Assembly: GCF_036370855.1 (NCBI RefSeq)
Contig: NC_088101.1
Span: 317,501 to 381,500 of the forward strand
Source: Dromaius novaehollandiae
Taxonomy: Eukaryota; Chordata; Aves; Casuariiformes; Dromaiidae
Length of the DNA: 64,000 nt
Reading direction: 5' to 3'
In this document: positions 24,944 through 39,300 of the stretch, piece after piece
Numbering within the stretch: the stretch's first letter is position 1
Layout: the number at the start of each line of letters is the position of its first letter
Position numbers and translations under genes: made by a program
The notes under the pieces: model-generated
Database searches by the model: none
What the model was told of the DNA's origin: nothing
The model's input: only the letters and a program-made list of their open reading frames with translations

Positions 24944-25403
24944 GGACTTAGAGAAGGGCTGTTCCTCTCCCAGCACAGCACTCCTTACCAGACTGCTCCC
25001 CAGAACAAACCTTGTGGGAGCCCATTTGTGCTGAATAGGAGCAGGAGCAGCAGCTGGGGCTGCCCAGGAAGGGCTGGGGCTCAACGGCTGCCCCATCTGC
25101 TTTGCCGACTCTTACGGCACACATGATGCTCCAGCCCTTTGCAGCATGCTGTCTCTTTGGGTGCCCTCCTGGCATCTACCGGGACTTTACACGCTGCATC
25201 TAGGCTCTCCTGCCTGTGCTCCCAGTGCATGCTGGGCTATGGGGCTGGGAACACCCATGGCCAAGCTCAGGACTGGCAGGAGCTGCCCCTCCAATGTTCC
25301 TCTCCCCCAGGGCTGCCTGCAGGAGACTTTCTCAGCAGTGGTGGGGAAGGGGTGCCGGGTGGCCCCCAAGCTCAGTGGGCCTTGGCTCACCTTCTTGCTG
25401 TGG

Positions 25404-28400
25404 TCACATGAACGTTGGCAGCGTGGTGATCTCCAGGTGGATGTGGGCCAGGTCAGGGAGCACCTGCTCCTGTGGACACACATGCTGCATCAGTTTTGGG
25501 GCCAAGAGCAATCCCCCTGTGTGCCTCCAAGGCCACAGTCACTGCTGTGCTGGCCTGCAGCATGGCTGCAGCACCCGGCACTGGGGGGCATGGTTAGGCT
25601 ACAGCACAGCATGGCCCCAGGAAATAGGGCATGCCAGCACCAGGCCTCTCTTGCACCTCAACTGCGACAGCATGGGGACAAGCCCTGCCTTGGTTGTGGG
25701 TGCCGGGCAGGATCCCCTCATCACCCCTTGCTGCAAAGCCTGCTTGTGCCCTGCCCACAAATGGCATGGGGGTCCGCTGAGCGAGCTCAGGGAAAGGGCA
25801 GGAGAGATCGGGACCCTGGCAGAGCCCATGGGTGCCCAATGGCTGCCACACACAGGCTCTCACCTCCTCCTCTTCCTTGGCCTGATAGTGGCCTCGCATG
25901 CTCCTCATTTTTAGCCCTGCTCGAGGACGGCAGTCCTTGGCCCCACCAGGAGTCCAGGGCAGGGAGGTTGCAAAGCTCTGCAAGGACCAAAGGCATTAGT
26001 GGGGTCAGCGTGGGGCAATGTGGGGGGGAGGAGGGGTGGAGGGAAGGACAAGGGGTTGCTGGGGCTGATGAAGAGCAGGAAAGATGATCTCTTGCCAGGT
26101 GTGGGCTGCAGGTGTGCTGGATGTCAGCTGTGGGCTGTGATTAATACCTGTCCACCGGAGCAGGAGCCGAGCCTCGCCCTGCACTCCCTGGGAGCCCAGG
26201 CCCTACAACCAGTGGCAGAAGCCCAGAAAAACCTGCCCTGCCCATGGCTTGGGTTGTGTGTTTGGTGATACCTGGGCACTGATTCCGCCGCTTGCTTGGG
26301 CCTGCTCTGGGTCAGTGTCTGGCTTAGCCCCCCTGGCCCTCTTTGGAGCCTGAAAAAGAGAAGCAGGCTTAGTTGTGGCATCAGCACAGGTGGCCCTGCT
26401 GCCTGGTGGCTCCCATTCCCCCCTGACAGAAATCCCACTCCCCAGGGTACATGGCACTTGGTCCCCTGCAGATCCCTGGCCCCAGCCCTCACCAGCACGG
26501 GGAGCTCATGTGCTGCAGGCGATGCCTGTCGCCGCTTTGCGGGGAGCCTCCGTGGGGTCTCGCTGGCCACGTTTGTGGGTTTCTTCTCCATGACCTGCTA
26601 AACCAGGTAGGGGGGATCATTAAGGAGCCTTGTCTGGGCAGCAAGAGGAAGGTGTGGGTACATGCCTGCCAGCACTGTGGGGGTGGGACAAGCCCAGCAG
26701 ACAGGATGGTCATCCCAGGCACATGGATCCTACTGGGAGTCTGGGCCAGGACATGGGCTCCCAGCATGGCTACCTCCTGCAGCGGCCACAGGATGCTCAG
26801 CTCGCTTGGCTGAGCGAGGACTGGGGATAGAGCAGCAGGAAACCTCTGCTTCCTGCGTGCACTTAGGCACTTGGGTGTGTGCAGCAGGGATTGCCCCTGG
26901 CCACTTCAGGACACCCAGCACAACAGGGCCCCACAGCAAATGCACCCTGCCCACCTCACTCTGGGAAAGGGCCCAGCCCCGTACTGGGTAGTGCCTGCAC
27001 ACTGTCACTGCTGACAGCGAGCCCTTCCCCAGCTGTGTCTCTTTTGGCCGCTCATTTGGAAAACCTCTGCTAAGCAGCCTGTCTACAGGGACATGGCCAA
27101 GCTCTGCACCACAAGGACAAGAGCACAGGGCTGAAGCCATAGGAGGGCTGTGAGTGGCACTTACACTCTTCAGACTGGCTTTGTAGACTGGCAGCAGCAT
27201 CTTGTGCATCTTCAGAGTCTGAGAAAGGACAAAATGGTCAGTGTGGTGGGTCACAAGCAGCTCTTCGGAGCTAGGTGCTGGGCTCCTAGGAGCTAGGCAC
27301 CCATCCCATCCCAAGGGAATAACCCCAAGGCAGTAAAAGCCCAAGGGATTACCCCCAAGATCCCAAAGTCTGTGAGGGCTCACTGCTAGGTGCTCCTGCT
27401 CCCTCCCTGCTTGTCCCCCTGCGTTGGGCTTGGCTGCTGCACCCTTTCCCAGTACCCTCCATGCAGCATTGCCTGCCCGCCTGATGGAGAAGGGGTACCC
27501 GCTTCACCTCCGCTGAGCTCGAAAGCTGCTCCAGGCACTGGTGGATGTGGCGAGTCCCGTAGCTCAAGTTGCTCGAACCCAGGGTCTTTGCTGGTCTGAC
27601 CTCTATGGGGAGCTGCAGGGGAGGGCAGGCACCTGGCTCAGGGCTCCAGGCGCCCCCAGCATGGCCTGGGGCTCCTGGCAGGGCTGGCGCAGTCACTGGC
27701 CCAGGGCGCACGCTCTCAGTGCAGCAGGTCCGAGCAGGAGTCAGAGTTTTACCCCAAGCAACTCCATCTAGCCCACCCCTTAGCTCTGGCCCTAAAACAC
27801 CCCAGCCTAGACCACCCTTTCCTCCTGCCCTAAAACACCCCAGGCTAGCACACCCTTAGGGAGCCCAGCTAGCAGGGAGCCCAGAGCCACCAGAACCCCC
27901 CCCCCCGCCCCCCCACGTCTGCAGCACCCAGCACTGCAGCTCCCACCCCACACTGATTGTCCCTGACTCCCCCGCCCCGCCCCGCCCCGGAGGGCTGCAG
28001 GGCCCCCAGTGCTGCCCATCCCTCCCACTCCCCAAGTCCTTCCTTGGCACAGTGGGGACACGAGGATGAGGCACTTGGCCCCTGCCCACTCCTCTTACGC
28101 AGACAGGACGTGGCGGCATGTTGGGGAGCAACGGTGTGCTGTCCCCCAGGTATCCCCACGGGGCTCTCGTTCTGGGGGCCTTCGGTGCCCAGCTGCTCAT
28201 CGTGAGGGACTGCAATGACACATGGTCCATGGCCTTCAGCAAAGGGGGAGGGTGGCTCCCTCCAAGCAGGCCACTGCTCCCGCTCCCAGGCCCACTCCAA
28301 CCACAGCTCAGCAGTACAACCCACGTGCCACAAGCGCTTGCGCAGAGCGAGGTCTTTCTGGCCATGACGGTGCCAGGGTGAGCTTCTTTCCCCAGCCACT

Positions 28401-29627
28401 TTTTGTGCTCTTACTCCCCCGGCAGTCCCATCCTCTCCCATACCACGGCAGTACGGCTTCATCCTCCCTGGGCACAACCCGGGGAGCCCTGCTCTGGTGC
28501 TGCACTTTGACCGGCACCTTCAGCTCAAGCCCTGCTGCTTGGAGATCCTCAAGCGGGACTCTCCTCTGACCCGGCCCCCAAGCTGCCTGAGGGCCAGTGC
28601 TGTGTGCCACCAAGGCACACTGAGACTGGCAGGTGCTATGGGGACAAGGAGGGAGAAAGAAGGATACACAAGAGCTTTTTCCCCTACAGCACAGGGAACG
28701 CGCATGTCCAGGGGCCGTTGCTGCCGCATGCCCAAAACCTTCTGTGTTTGCCGTCGTCTGTCACGGGGAACTCGAGCGGATGCCTGCAGGAAACCCAGCA
28801 AGCCAGCATCAGTGGTGGGAGTGCTGAGGGATTCCCACAGCCCAAACTAGGCTGGCACTCACTGAGGCAGAGATGACCTGCTCCGGGAAGGAGCCACCCA
28901 GCTTCCTCCACTGGGGAGCAGGGCTCGGCCTGAGGCTGGGGCGCTGCCTGTGCTGACCGCATGTGGTTCCTGCAAGATGCAATGGGGCTGCCGTCACCCC
29001 GGCTGCCACAGCTGGCATCTCCCAGCAAGGGTTGTCCTTCCGGGAGGAGTGCTGCTGTGCTTCAGACTCCAAAATGGGCCCATGTCCCCAAGGACCATGC
29101 CGGGGTCGGACCCTACCTCCTGTGCCAGGCACCTGGAGGCTTCTGGCTGGACTCAGCCGCACACGTGTGGCCTTTGTTTTTCCTCCTCTGGGTTGCTGCA
29201 AGATGGACACCCCGGCCTTCAGCTGGCCCACACACAGCTGCCAGGAGTCCAGCAGCATAGTCCCCAGGAGAGTGAGAAAATGGGTGAGGATGCCCTGTGG
29301 GGAGAGGGGACAGAGCACAGCTGAGCTCTCCATGCTGAGCCAGGAGCACCCAGCATGGGGCAGCTCTTGTCGCCACACACAGCAGCTGAGGGACTGCTTT
29401 GGTCCCTGCCTGCTGCCACTCGCCAGGGCCCAGCAGGGTTGGGGAGGGCTGATCCCCATCCATCTTGCCACAGGCACCCTGTCCTGGCCCTGGTGCCTCT
29501 CCTGCCTCCCGTCCCACTGCCCCCCCCGGCACCTCCTACCAGACGCTGCTGTGGCACCTTCCTCTGAACCCAGCCTCGTCTCCCCATGGCTGGGGCCAAG
29601 AGAGTGCTGGGAAACCTGCGCATGCTC
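25404..29627 (-). CDS. Predicted spliced gene of unknown function, copy 3
   Basis: Exons lie at 29627-29540 (ATG at 29623), 29294-29133, 28910-28863, 28783-28688, 27612-27508, 27218-27165, 26594-26493, 26202-26148, 25916-25864 and 25469-25404. The 5-bp expansion of the interrupted C tract at about 27897 sits in the intron between exons 4 and 5. Two private substitutions nearby (near 28511 and 28831) fall outside the predicted exons. Confidence 0.42.
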
Positions 29628-29946
29628 CTGCAGGAAAACCAGGAGCCCTCGTGCTGCCCCAAGCAGTGCACGGGAACTGAGCCTGAGGCCCCGGCACAGT
29701 CACGTTGCCAGGGCAAGAACTGCTCCACTGTGATGCAAGCAGGGTCATGCCAAGCCCAGGAGCTGTGGGGCACCTGGCAAGAGTGGACAGGGGCTCGCAG
29801 CACTGGCCCAGCCTTGAAACCATCCCAGCTCACTGACTTTCTGCTGGCACTTTCACTGTTCAGGCTGTGCTACCGACAAAATACTCCTATCCATTCCCCC
29901 GCCCCGTCCTGAGGAGCTGGGAAAGGAAAGAGGGAAACAGCCGAGA

Positions 29947-31630
29947 TCACAGAATCACGGAATCCTTGAGGTTGGAAGGGAGGTCTGGAGATCTTCTGGT
30001 CCAACTCCCCTGCTTCAGCAGGGTCACCGAGAGCGCGTTGCCCAGGGCGCTGTCCAGATGGCTTCTGAATATCTCCAAAGGATGGAGACGCCACAACCTC
30101 TCTGGGCAACCTCTTTGAGCGCTCAGTCACCCTTTCAATAAAGAAGTTTTTTCCTGCTGTTCAGGCAGAACTTCCTGTGTTTCCATTTGTGCCCTTTGCC
30201 TCTCATCACTGGGCACTGCTGAGAAGAGTCTGGCCTCATCCTCTTCACAGCCTCCCTGCAGATAGTTCAATGCCTTGATGATTTCCCGCTTCAGTCTTCC
30301 CTCCTCCAGGCTGAACAGCCTCAGCTCGCTCAGCCTTTCCTCCTATGGGAGATGGTCCAGGCCCTTAAACATCTTAGCAGCCCTTCGCTGCACTCGCTCC
30401 AGTAGCTCCATAGCTCTCTTCTACGGGGAAGGCCAGAACTGGACACAGCGCTCCAGCTGTGGCCTCACCAGGGCTGAGTAGAGGGCGAGGATCACCTCCC
30501 TCATCCTACTGACAATGCTCTTTCTAAAGCAGCCCAGGATACCATTGGCCTTCTTGGCCACAAGGGCACACTGCTGCCTCATGGTCAACTTGTTGTCTCC
30601 CAGGACTCCCAGGCCCTCCTCTGCAGAGCTGCTTTCCAGCAGCTCTGCCCCGACCCTGCCCTGCTACATGGGGGTTATTCCTTCCTAGGTGCTCAACTCT
30701 CCGCTTCCTGTTACTGATCTTCATGAGGTTCCTCCCTGCCCGTCTCTCCAGCCTATTGAGGTCCCTCTGAACAGCAGCACAGCCCTCCGCCGTATCAGCC
30801 ACTCCTCCTCATTTTGCATCATCGGCAAACTTGCAGAGGGTGCGCTCTGTCCCTTCAGCTCCATCACTGATGAAGAAGCTGGACAAGATTGGAGCCACTC
30901 TTGACCCCTGGGCTACACAGCTAGCTACAGGCCTCTAACTAGACTTTGCACCACTGATCACAGAGCCCTCTGAGCTCTGTCATTCAGCCAGTTCTCAGTC
31001 CAGAGCACTCTCCACTCATCAGGGTTACACTTACTGAGCCCGCCTCTGAGGATGTTATGGGAGACAGTGTCAAAAGCCTTCCTGAAGTCAACGGAGACAA
31101 CAGCCACTGCTCTCCCCTCAGCTACCCAGCGAGTTATTCCACTCGAGAAGACTCCCAGGCTGCTTAAGCCATTTTTTGAATCCCTCTTTAGGAATCCATG
31201 TTGACTACTCCTGATCACCTTCTTGTCCTTCATCTGCTTGGAAATGGTGTTCAGCATGAGCTGCTCCATCACCTTTCCAGGCATGGAAGTGAGGCTGACT
31301 GGCCTTGAGTTCCCTGGGTCCACCTTCTTGCCCTTTTGCAAGACTGGAGTGACAGCTGCTTTCTTCCCTTCTTCAGGCACCTTTCCTGCTCACCAACGAC
31401 CTTTTCAAGATGATTGAGAGTAGCCTAAGCAAAGATCTCTCCGCCAGCTCCCTCAGCGTTCTTGGGTGCGTCCCGTCAGAGCCCATGGACTTGTGGATGT
31501 CAAGTTTGCTTAAGTGATTCCTACCCTGATCCTCCTTGACCAAGGGAAAGTCTTCCTTTCTCCAGGCTTTCTCCCAGCTCTCTAGAGCCTGTCCTTCCTG
31601 AGATGGAGGCTCACAGGAGATCTTGCTCAC
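29947..31630 (-). mobile_element. Antisense CR1 LINE, unit 3
   Basis: Same element, with a private G-to-A change near 29948 in the tail. Confidence 0.9.
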
Positions 31631-33284
31631 CTCCAGGTCCCTCCATGGCACTTTTGGGTCCCCCACCCCCCAGGATATGCTGGCCACCACTGCTGGGACA
31701 GATCTGCTGGGGGGGAGCTGCAGCACATCAGCCCCCTTCCCGCCTGGCTCTAGTGGCTCACATGAACCAGAGCCTCACACAAAGCCCTGGGCATGGAGGG
31801 CCACCCTTCCGTCCCCCCCACACACACACACACCCAACAAGAGCCTGGCACAGAAGCAGCTGGAGGGGAGCAGGGCACAAAGGCAGAGGGCAGCGCAGGA
31901 CCAGAGGTGGTTGCTGAGCTTGGCTGAAGGGTGACCCCCCCCCCCCCAACCCCTGCCCTCCTGCCTGCAGCTGCCCCGTCCCCTCCTCCTGCCTGGTGGA
32001 CCCTGCCTGCCCCAGGGGTGCCCCAGGCTGGCCTCGCACCACCTTCCCTCCTGGGGGGGTTGCATTGCAGCGTTTCTGCTTGGGTCTGGACTAGTTCCAG
32101 TTTCCAACAACCAGCAGCAGAAAGGCCGCAAAGGCTGGAAGGTGCTGCAGAGGTCTAGGGGGCAGCAGTGGCATTGCTGAGGGAGATCAAAGGTCTTCAG
32201 TTACCCCCCCACACACACACACGGTGGTGATTAGATGGGAGACCCCTTGCTTGCACAGTGGCTCCTGTGCAAGCTGTGCGCTGAGTGCCTTTCCCGAGAA
32301 GGACCTGAGAGAGACCTTGTGCAGTTTCCAATTTCTTTTCGAAGGCTGCTGTCCAGGGAGAGTTCTGCATTGCTGTCAGAAGAGGGCACTAAGATGAAGG
32401 AAGCAACCTGTTTCCAAAGGCCTGAAGGCACGTGAAGAGCAAAGGGCCGAGTTCCAAGCACTGCCTAAAACTGAAGGGCCTTTTGGGGCACCCCAGGAAT
32501 CTCTGAGTCCTTCTGGTGCCTGCAAGACCAGTGGTTCCCAGCCCCCACAGTGGAGCAGGGCCATCCTGCAGCTCCAAATGGCTTTTGCCTCTGCCATGAA
32601 GGCAGCCCAGAGGTGCCACAGCCACAGGCCTGTCCCCCAGGAGCAGGGATGCGGGCAGTGGGCCTTTCATCAGCTCAAGCTTCCCTCTTCTTGACCTGCC
32701 AAGGGGTGAAGCCCAGGCGGCCTGTGGGGACGGGGTACTGCCGTCCCTCTGTCCTCCTCAGGAGTGGCAGTGCAGCCACAAAACTGCACTGTGAAGCTCA
32801 CGGCACTGGGCATGGGCCAGGCTGGGTTCAGGGGTTGGTGCTGGGGTGCAGACCATGTGATCCACAAGTTCTGCAGGCTCCAGGCCCAAAAGCAACAGCA
32901 ATTTTGTGCCTAAAAGCCCTCAGAGGAATCTTCAACCCCCTTCTGCTCGCCCTGAAGTGAGCACCCAAGTGTCTGGCAGCAGAGGCCAGGGCAGACAGCC
33001 ATGGAGCAGGGCTGGGAGCCCCAGCCCCGGGAGCCTGGGCAGCACCGGGCACCCCAGGGTGACGGCGACTGTGGCCAGCAGTGTCACCCCACTATGCTGG
33101 CCAGCCCCGTGCTGGGAAAGGCTGACCCTGCTGAGAGCCGGCAAGGGCCTCATCTCCCAGACCCACTGGTAGGGCTGAGTTATTGCTTGCCCCTTTTTAA
33201 CCTTTCCACACAGTTTTTCATTACACTCTTCTGTAACAAAGGGTCCTGGCAGAAGAAAACACCCAATACACAGCCTCCGAGCCC

Positions 33285-33328
33285 TTTTTATAGCCTCTGC
33301 CTCCCCCCCACCCCGCCCCGGCCCCGGG
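33285..33328 (-). promoter_or_regulatory. Predicted GC-box/TATA core promoter, unit 4 (drives gene copy 3)
   Basis: Minus-strand TATA at 33285-33292 with the GC box upstream, unchanged relative to unit 3. Confidence 0.5.
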
Positions 33329-34632
33329 CTCTTTCACCTTCCCTTTTCTGCCATCCTCTAACACAGCTCAGATGCACAGACGCTCCAGCTGAGCAAGCTG
33401 CCAGAGTCACTCCAGCTCCCAGAGAAGGCTTGAAAGCCAAAGGCTGTAATTAAGGGCCACTTTATCAAGCACATTTGAGCTAATGGCTTTTTCCTGCCTA
33501 CGTCCCTTCTCCCACATCACCTGCCAAGGTGCCAAACTCTGAGCTCCCTTGGAAGGCTTGTATGAGGCAAACATTCATCCCTTGTTTCCTCCAGCTAATG
33601 AATCCTGACCCCAGTCCCACCAGGAGTGGTAGTAGATGCCCTCCAGCTGCTCTTTGCTTTAGCCCCTCCAGGGGGTCTTTGCAGGGCTGGACCTTTCTGC
33701 TTCCAGAAGTGGTGGGGGGTGGGGTGGAAGAGGCTTTAAATAGCTCCAAGATCTTCCAAATAGTCCTGTGCCTCTGCTGGGGTCCTTACGTGGCTGCAGC
33801 TGTCAGTCCCTGTCATCTTGGTGCCCTCCCGCCACCTCCCCCCACTGAGGTGCCCTGGCAAGGGGGGAATCCCTCCCAGTCATGGTCCCGACCCTGCTCA
33901 GCCTCTGTCCCCTCAGCCCAGCAGGACTCGCTTTTAATCTCCCCATCCCTACTAGTTTTTCCCTCTTCCAGCAGGATCTGATGGGGGTGTAGGTCAGTTC
34001 TGAGTCCTCCTGCCTCCTCTAGTCTATCTGCTCCTTCCTGGTTTGGGGAGAAAACCTCCTCTTTGGGGATTTGCTGTGATTTTAGCAACTTTATGGCTAG
34101 GCCTGTCCCCAAGGGAGGTGCAAGGCAGTAGTAGGAGAAGGGCCAGGATTCATATTGGCTGAGAGCTGGATTCTTGGCATGCCTGGTGAAAACACACCCA
34201 GATTTCTCACCTTAAGTGATGGCAAAGGAGCTTTCCTTCCAGTGAATTTTCCACAAAAGATGTGCTCCCATTCTCTTTCACAGGAGTAATGTGGACAAAA
34301 AGGTGTCCCAGCCCTATAAACTGCTTTAGTACAGAAGGCTGTGTACCCTTAAGTGTGCCTACAGTATCCCTTCCTGCCATTCACACTCCATAAGGTCTAT
34401 GTATCCAAGCTTCCTCTGTGCTCAGTGGAGGAAAAAGCTATCAGCCTATCAGCAAATTATAGGTCATCTCCTCCTACGATAATGAGCTAAGTCATGCCAT
34501 CCAGTTGGCCTTCTAGAGGTGTACACCTTTTAACCGTAAAGGAAGTGCAGGCAAGGAGTTTTGATCCTGGCATCTAAGTTTTAGGTGGCTAAAGTTAGAG
34601 GAGATGAGTCCTTCACCTGACTGGGAGAAATC

Positions 34633-35912
34633 ATGAATTGCAGTACCTACACAGTTGCTTGGGCTCCAGAGGAGGCCAGGGACTGGGAGATATGTTCTTA
34701 TTCTTCAGCGCAGCTGGATCTGGTAGTTCAAGGAATGACTGCATGCTCTAGGACTGTAGTGGCAATGGCTACAATGATTCAGAAGGTGAGGAACAGTGTT
34801 TCAGGACACCCTTTAACTGTAATGGTGCCTCATGCAGTGAAAATTGTCCTGACCCAGCAGGGTCACTCATTAGGTACCCACTAATGGTTGCATTGGTCTG
34901 AGTTAGTTTTCTGCGCTGAACCAAATGTGGTTTTAGAACAGTGTGATATGCTAAACCCAGCTACTTTGCTACCAGAAAGACTGCAACCCAAAGAAAAAGT
35001 AATTCACAGTTGTCTGGAAGTGACAGACTTGAGGCCAGCCATTCCACCTACTCTGAAAGAAGAGCCCCTGCGCAATCTGGATTTACTCTTGTTCTGTGAT
35101 AGATCATCATCCTATGAAAAGGGTCAAAGGGTTGCAGGGTATGCGGTAGCTATGCAACATATAGGACTGGAAGCTGGATCCCCTCGAGGACAATTTGGGG
35201 CTCAGGCAGCAGAATTGATAGCCTTAAGCCGAGCATGTATTATAGCCACAAATAAGACTGCTAATATCGATATGGACTCCAAATAGGCTTTGGGACTGGT
35301 ATTTGGAACGGGAATAGTTTGGAAAGAGAGAGGCTTCTCAACGGCAGTAAGACACCAAATAGCCCACTGACATCAGATTTTAGAGGAAGTGAACTATCTG
35401 AAGGGAGGCTGTGAAGAGGATGAGGCCAGACTCTTCTCAGTGGTGCCCAGGGGCAGGATGAGAGGCAGTGGGCACAAACAGAAACACAGGAAGTTCCGCC
35501 TGAACATCAGGAAAAAATTCTTTACTGAACGGGTGATTGAGCCTTCAAAGAGGCCGTCCAGAGAGGTTGTGGTGTCTCCATCCTTGAGGTACTCAGAAGC
35601 CATCTAGACAACATCCTGGGCAATGTGCTCTCGGTGACCCTGCTGAAGCAGGGAGGTTGGACTAGAAGCTTTCCAGAGGTTTCTTCCAACCTCAACTGTT
35701 CTTGGATTCTGTGATGGCCCTGGCGGGTGCTTTGTCTTCTGGTGGTGCTTGCTTGTCTTCCGGGGCTATAGGCAAGGGCCTTGTGCAGGTTACAAAGCTT
35801 GTTCCCGCTATCAATTCCTGGAGTTGTGATCTTTGTCAAAAAAAGCATCCCTTGGGGCTGCAGGCCTGCTGTTTTGGTAGCAGTGGGAGGCTTAGTTCCC
35901 ATCAGTGTTAGT
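34633..35912 (+). pseudogene. Endogenous retrovirus pol remnant, unit 4
   Basis: The open segments encode the same residues as unit 1, with the same shared stops and CR1 interruption (35396-35716). Confidence 0.74.
35396..35716 (+). mobile_element. CR1 LINE 3' end in pol remnant, unit 4
   Basis: Unchanged in encoded residues from the unit 1 copy, at the same insertion point. Confidence 0.85.
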
Positions 35913-36372
35913 GGACTTAGAGAAGGGCTGTTCCTCTCCCAGCACAGCACTCCTTACCAGACTGCTCCCCAGAACAAACCTTGTGGGAGCCCATTTGTGC
36001 TGAATAGGAGCAGGAGCAGCAGCTGGGGCTGCCCAGGAAGGGCTGGGGCTCAACGGCTGCCCCATCTGCTTTGCCGACTCTTACGGCACACATGATGCTC
36101 CAGCCCTTTGCAGCATGCTGTCTCTTTGGGTGCCCTCCTGGCATCTACCGGGACTTTACACGCTGCATCTAGGCTCTCCTGCCTGTGCTCCCAGTGCATG
36201 CTGGGCTATGGGGCTGGGAACACCCATGGCCAAGCTCAGGACTGGCAGGAGCTGCCCCTCCAATGTTCCTCTCCCCCAGGGCTGCCTGCAGGAGACTTTC
36301 TCAGCAGTGGTGGGGAAGGGGTGCCGGGTGGCCCCCAAGCTCAGTGGGCCTTGGCTCACCTTCTTGCTGTGG

Positions 36373-39300
36373 TCACATGAACGTTGGCAGCGTGGTGATC
36401 TCCAGGTGGATGTGGGCCAGGTCAGGGAGCACCTGCTCCTGTGGACACACATGCTGCATCAGTTTTGGGGCCAAGAGCAATCCCCCTGTGTGCCTCCAAG
36501 GCCACAGTCACTGCTGTGCTGGCCTGCAGCATGGCTGCAGCACCCGGCACTGGGGGGCATGGTTAGGCTACAGCACAGCATGGCCCCAGGAAATAGGGCA
36601 TGCCAGCACCAGGCCTCTTTTGCACCTCAACTGCGACAGCATGGGGACAAGCCCTGCCTTGGTTGTGGGTGCCGGGCAGGATCCCCTCATCACCCCTTGC
36701 TGCAAAGCCTGCTTGTGCCCTGCCCACAAATGGCATGGGGGTCCGCTGAGCGAGCTCAGGGAAAGGGCAGGAGAGATCGGGACCCTGGCAGAGCCCATGG
36801 GTGCCCAATGGCTGCCACACACAGGCTCTCACCTCCTCCTCTTCCTTGGCCTGATAGTGGCCTCGCATGCTCCTCATTTTTAGCCCTGCTCGAGGACGGC
36901 AGTCCTTGGCCCCACCAGGAGTCCAGGGCAGGGAGGTTGCAAAGCTCTGCAAGGACCAAAGGCATTAGTGGGGTCAGCGTGGGGCAATGTGGGGGGGAGG
37001 AGGGGTGGAGGGAAGGACAAGGGGTTGCTGGGGCTGATGAAGAGCAGGAAAGATGATCTCTTGCCAGGTGTGGGCTGCAGGTGTGCTGGATGTCAGCTGT
37101 GGGCTGTGATTAATACCTGTCCACCGGAGCAGGAGCCGAGCCTCGCCCTGCACTCCCTGGGAGCCCAGGCCCTACAACCAGTGGCAGAAGCCCAGAAAAA
37201 CCTGCCCTGCCCATGGCTTGGGTTGTGTGTTTGGTGATACCTGGGCACTGATTCCGCCGCTTGCTTGGGCCTGCTCTGGGTCAGTGTCTGGCTTAGCCCC
37301 CCTGGCCCTCTTTGGAGCCTGAAAAAGAGAAGCAGGCTTAGTTGTGGCATCAGCACAGGTGGCCCTGCTGCCTGGTGGCTCCCATTCCCCCCTGACAGAA
37401 ATCCCACTCCCCAGGGTACATGGCACTTGGTCCCCTGCAGATCCCTGGCCCCAGCCCTCACCAGCACGGGGAGCTCATGTGCTGCAGGCGATGCCTGTCG
37501 CCGCTTTGCGGGGAGCCTCCGTGGGGTCTCGCTGGCCACGTTTGTGGGTTTCTTCTCCATGACCTGCTAAACCAGGTAGGGGGGATCATTAAGGAGCCTT
37601 GTCTGGGCAGCAAGAGGAAGGTGTGGGTACATGCCTGCCAGCACTGTGGGGGTGGGACAAGCCCAGCAGACAGGATGGTCATCCCAGGCACATGGATCCT
37701 ACTGGGAGTCTGGGCCAGGACATGGGCTCCCAGCATGGCTACCTCCTGCAGCGGCCACAGGATGCTCAGCTCGCTTGGCTGAGCGAGGACTGGGGATAGA
37801 GCAGCAGGAAACCTCTGCTTCCTGCGTGCACTTAGGCACTTGGGTGTGTGCAGCAGGGATTGCCCCTGGCCACTTCAGGACACCCAGCACAACAGGGCCC
37901 CACAGCAAATGCACCCTGCCCACCTCACTCTGGGAAAGGGCCCAGCCCCGTACTGGGTAGTGCCTGCACACTGTCACTGCTGACAGCGAGCCCTTCCCCA
38001 GCTGTGTCTCTTTTGGCCGCTCATTTGGAAAACCTCTGCTAAGCAGCCTGTCTACAGGGACATGGCCAAGCTCTGCACCACAAGGACAAGAGCACAGGGC
38101 TGAAGCCATAGGAGGGCTGTGAGTGGCACTTACACTCTTCAGACTGGCTTTGTAGACTGGCAGCAGCATCTTGTGCATCTTCAGAGTCTGAGAAAGGACA
38201 AAATGGTCAGTGTGGTGGGTCACAAGCAGCTCTTCGGAGCTAGGTGCTGGGCTCCTAGGAGCTAGGCACCGATCCCATCCCAAGGGAATAACCCCAAGGC
38301 AGTAAAAGCCCAAGGGATTACCCCCAAGATCCCAAAGTCTGTGAGGGCTCACTGCTAGGTGCTCCTGCTCCCTCCCTGCTTGTCCCCCTGCGTTGGGCTT
38401 GGCTGCTGCACCCTTTCCCAGTACCCTCCATGCAGCATTGCCTGCCCGCCTGATGGAGAAGGGGTACCCGCTTCACCTCCGCTGAGCTCGAAAGCTGCTC
38501 CAGGCACTGGTGGATGTGGCGAGTCCCGTAGCTCAAGTTGCTCGAACCCAGGGTCTTTGCTGGTCTGACCTCTATGGGGAGCTGCAGGGGAGGGCAGGCA
38601 CCTGGCTCAGGGCTCCAGGCGCCCCCAGCATGGCCTGGGGCTCCTGGCAGGGCTGGCGCAGTCACTGGCCCAGGGCGCACGCTCTCAGTGCAGCAGGTCC
38701 GAGCAGGAGTCAGAGTTTTACCCCAAGCAACTCCATCTAGCCCACCCCTTAGCTCTGGCCCTAAAACACCCCAGCCTAGACCACCCTTTCCTCCTGCCCT
38801 AAAACACCCCAGGCTAGCACACCCTTAGGGAGCCCAGCTAGCAGGGAGCCCAGAGCCACCAGAACCCCCCCCCCCGCCCCCCCACGTCTGCAGCACCCAG
38901 CACTGCAGCTCCCACCCCACACTGATTGTCCCTGACTCCCCCGCCCCGCCCCGCCCCGGAGGGCTGCAGGGCCCCCAGTGCTGCCCATCCCTCCCACTCC
39001 CCAAGTCCTTCCTTGGCACAGTGGGGACACGAGGATGAGGCACTTGGCCCCTGCCCACTCCTCTTACGCAGACAGGACGTGGCGGCATGTTGGGGAGCAA
39101 CGGTGTGCTGTCCCCCAGGTATCCCCACGGGGCTCTCGTTCTGGGGGCCTTCGGTGCCCAGCTGCTCATCGTGAGGGACTGCAATGACACATGGTCCATG
39201 GCCTTCAGCAAAGGGGGAGGGTGGCTCCCTCCAAGCAGGCCACTGCTCCCGCTCCCAGGCCCACTCCAACCACAGCTCAGCAGTACAACCCACGTGCCAC

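Larger units (their letters stand above)
21936..32904. repeat. Tandem macrosatellite unit 3 (complete, 10,969 bp)
   Basis: Offset from unit 1 is +21935 up to the poly-C tract at about 27897, and +21940 after it, because the tract reads C-run, G, C-run and is longer. Unit 4 shares that interrupted C tract. The last 700 bp share changes with unit 5 (cccgag near 32295, ccgtccc near 32742). A private nonsense change lies in the pol fragment at 23970-23972. Confidence 0.98.
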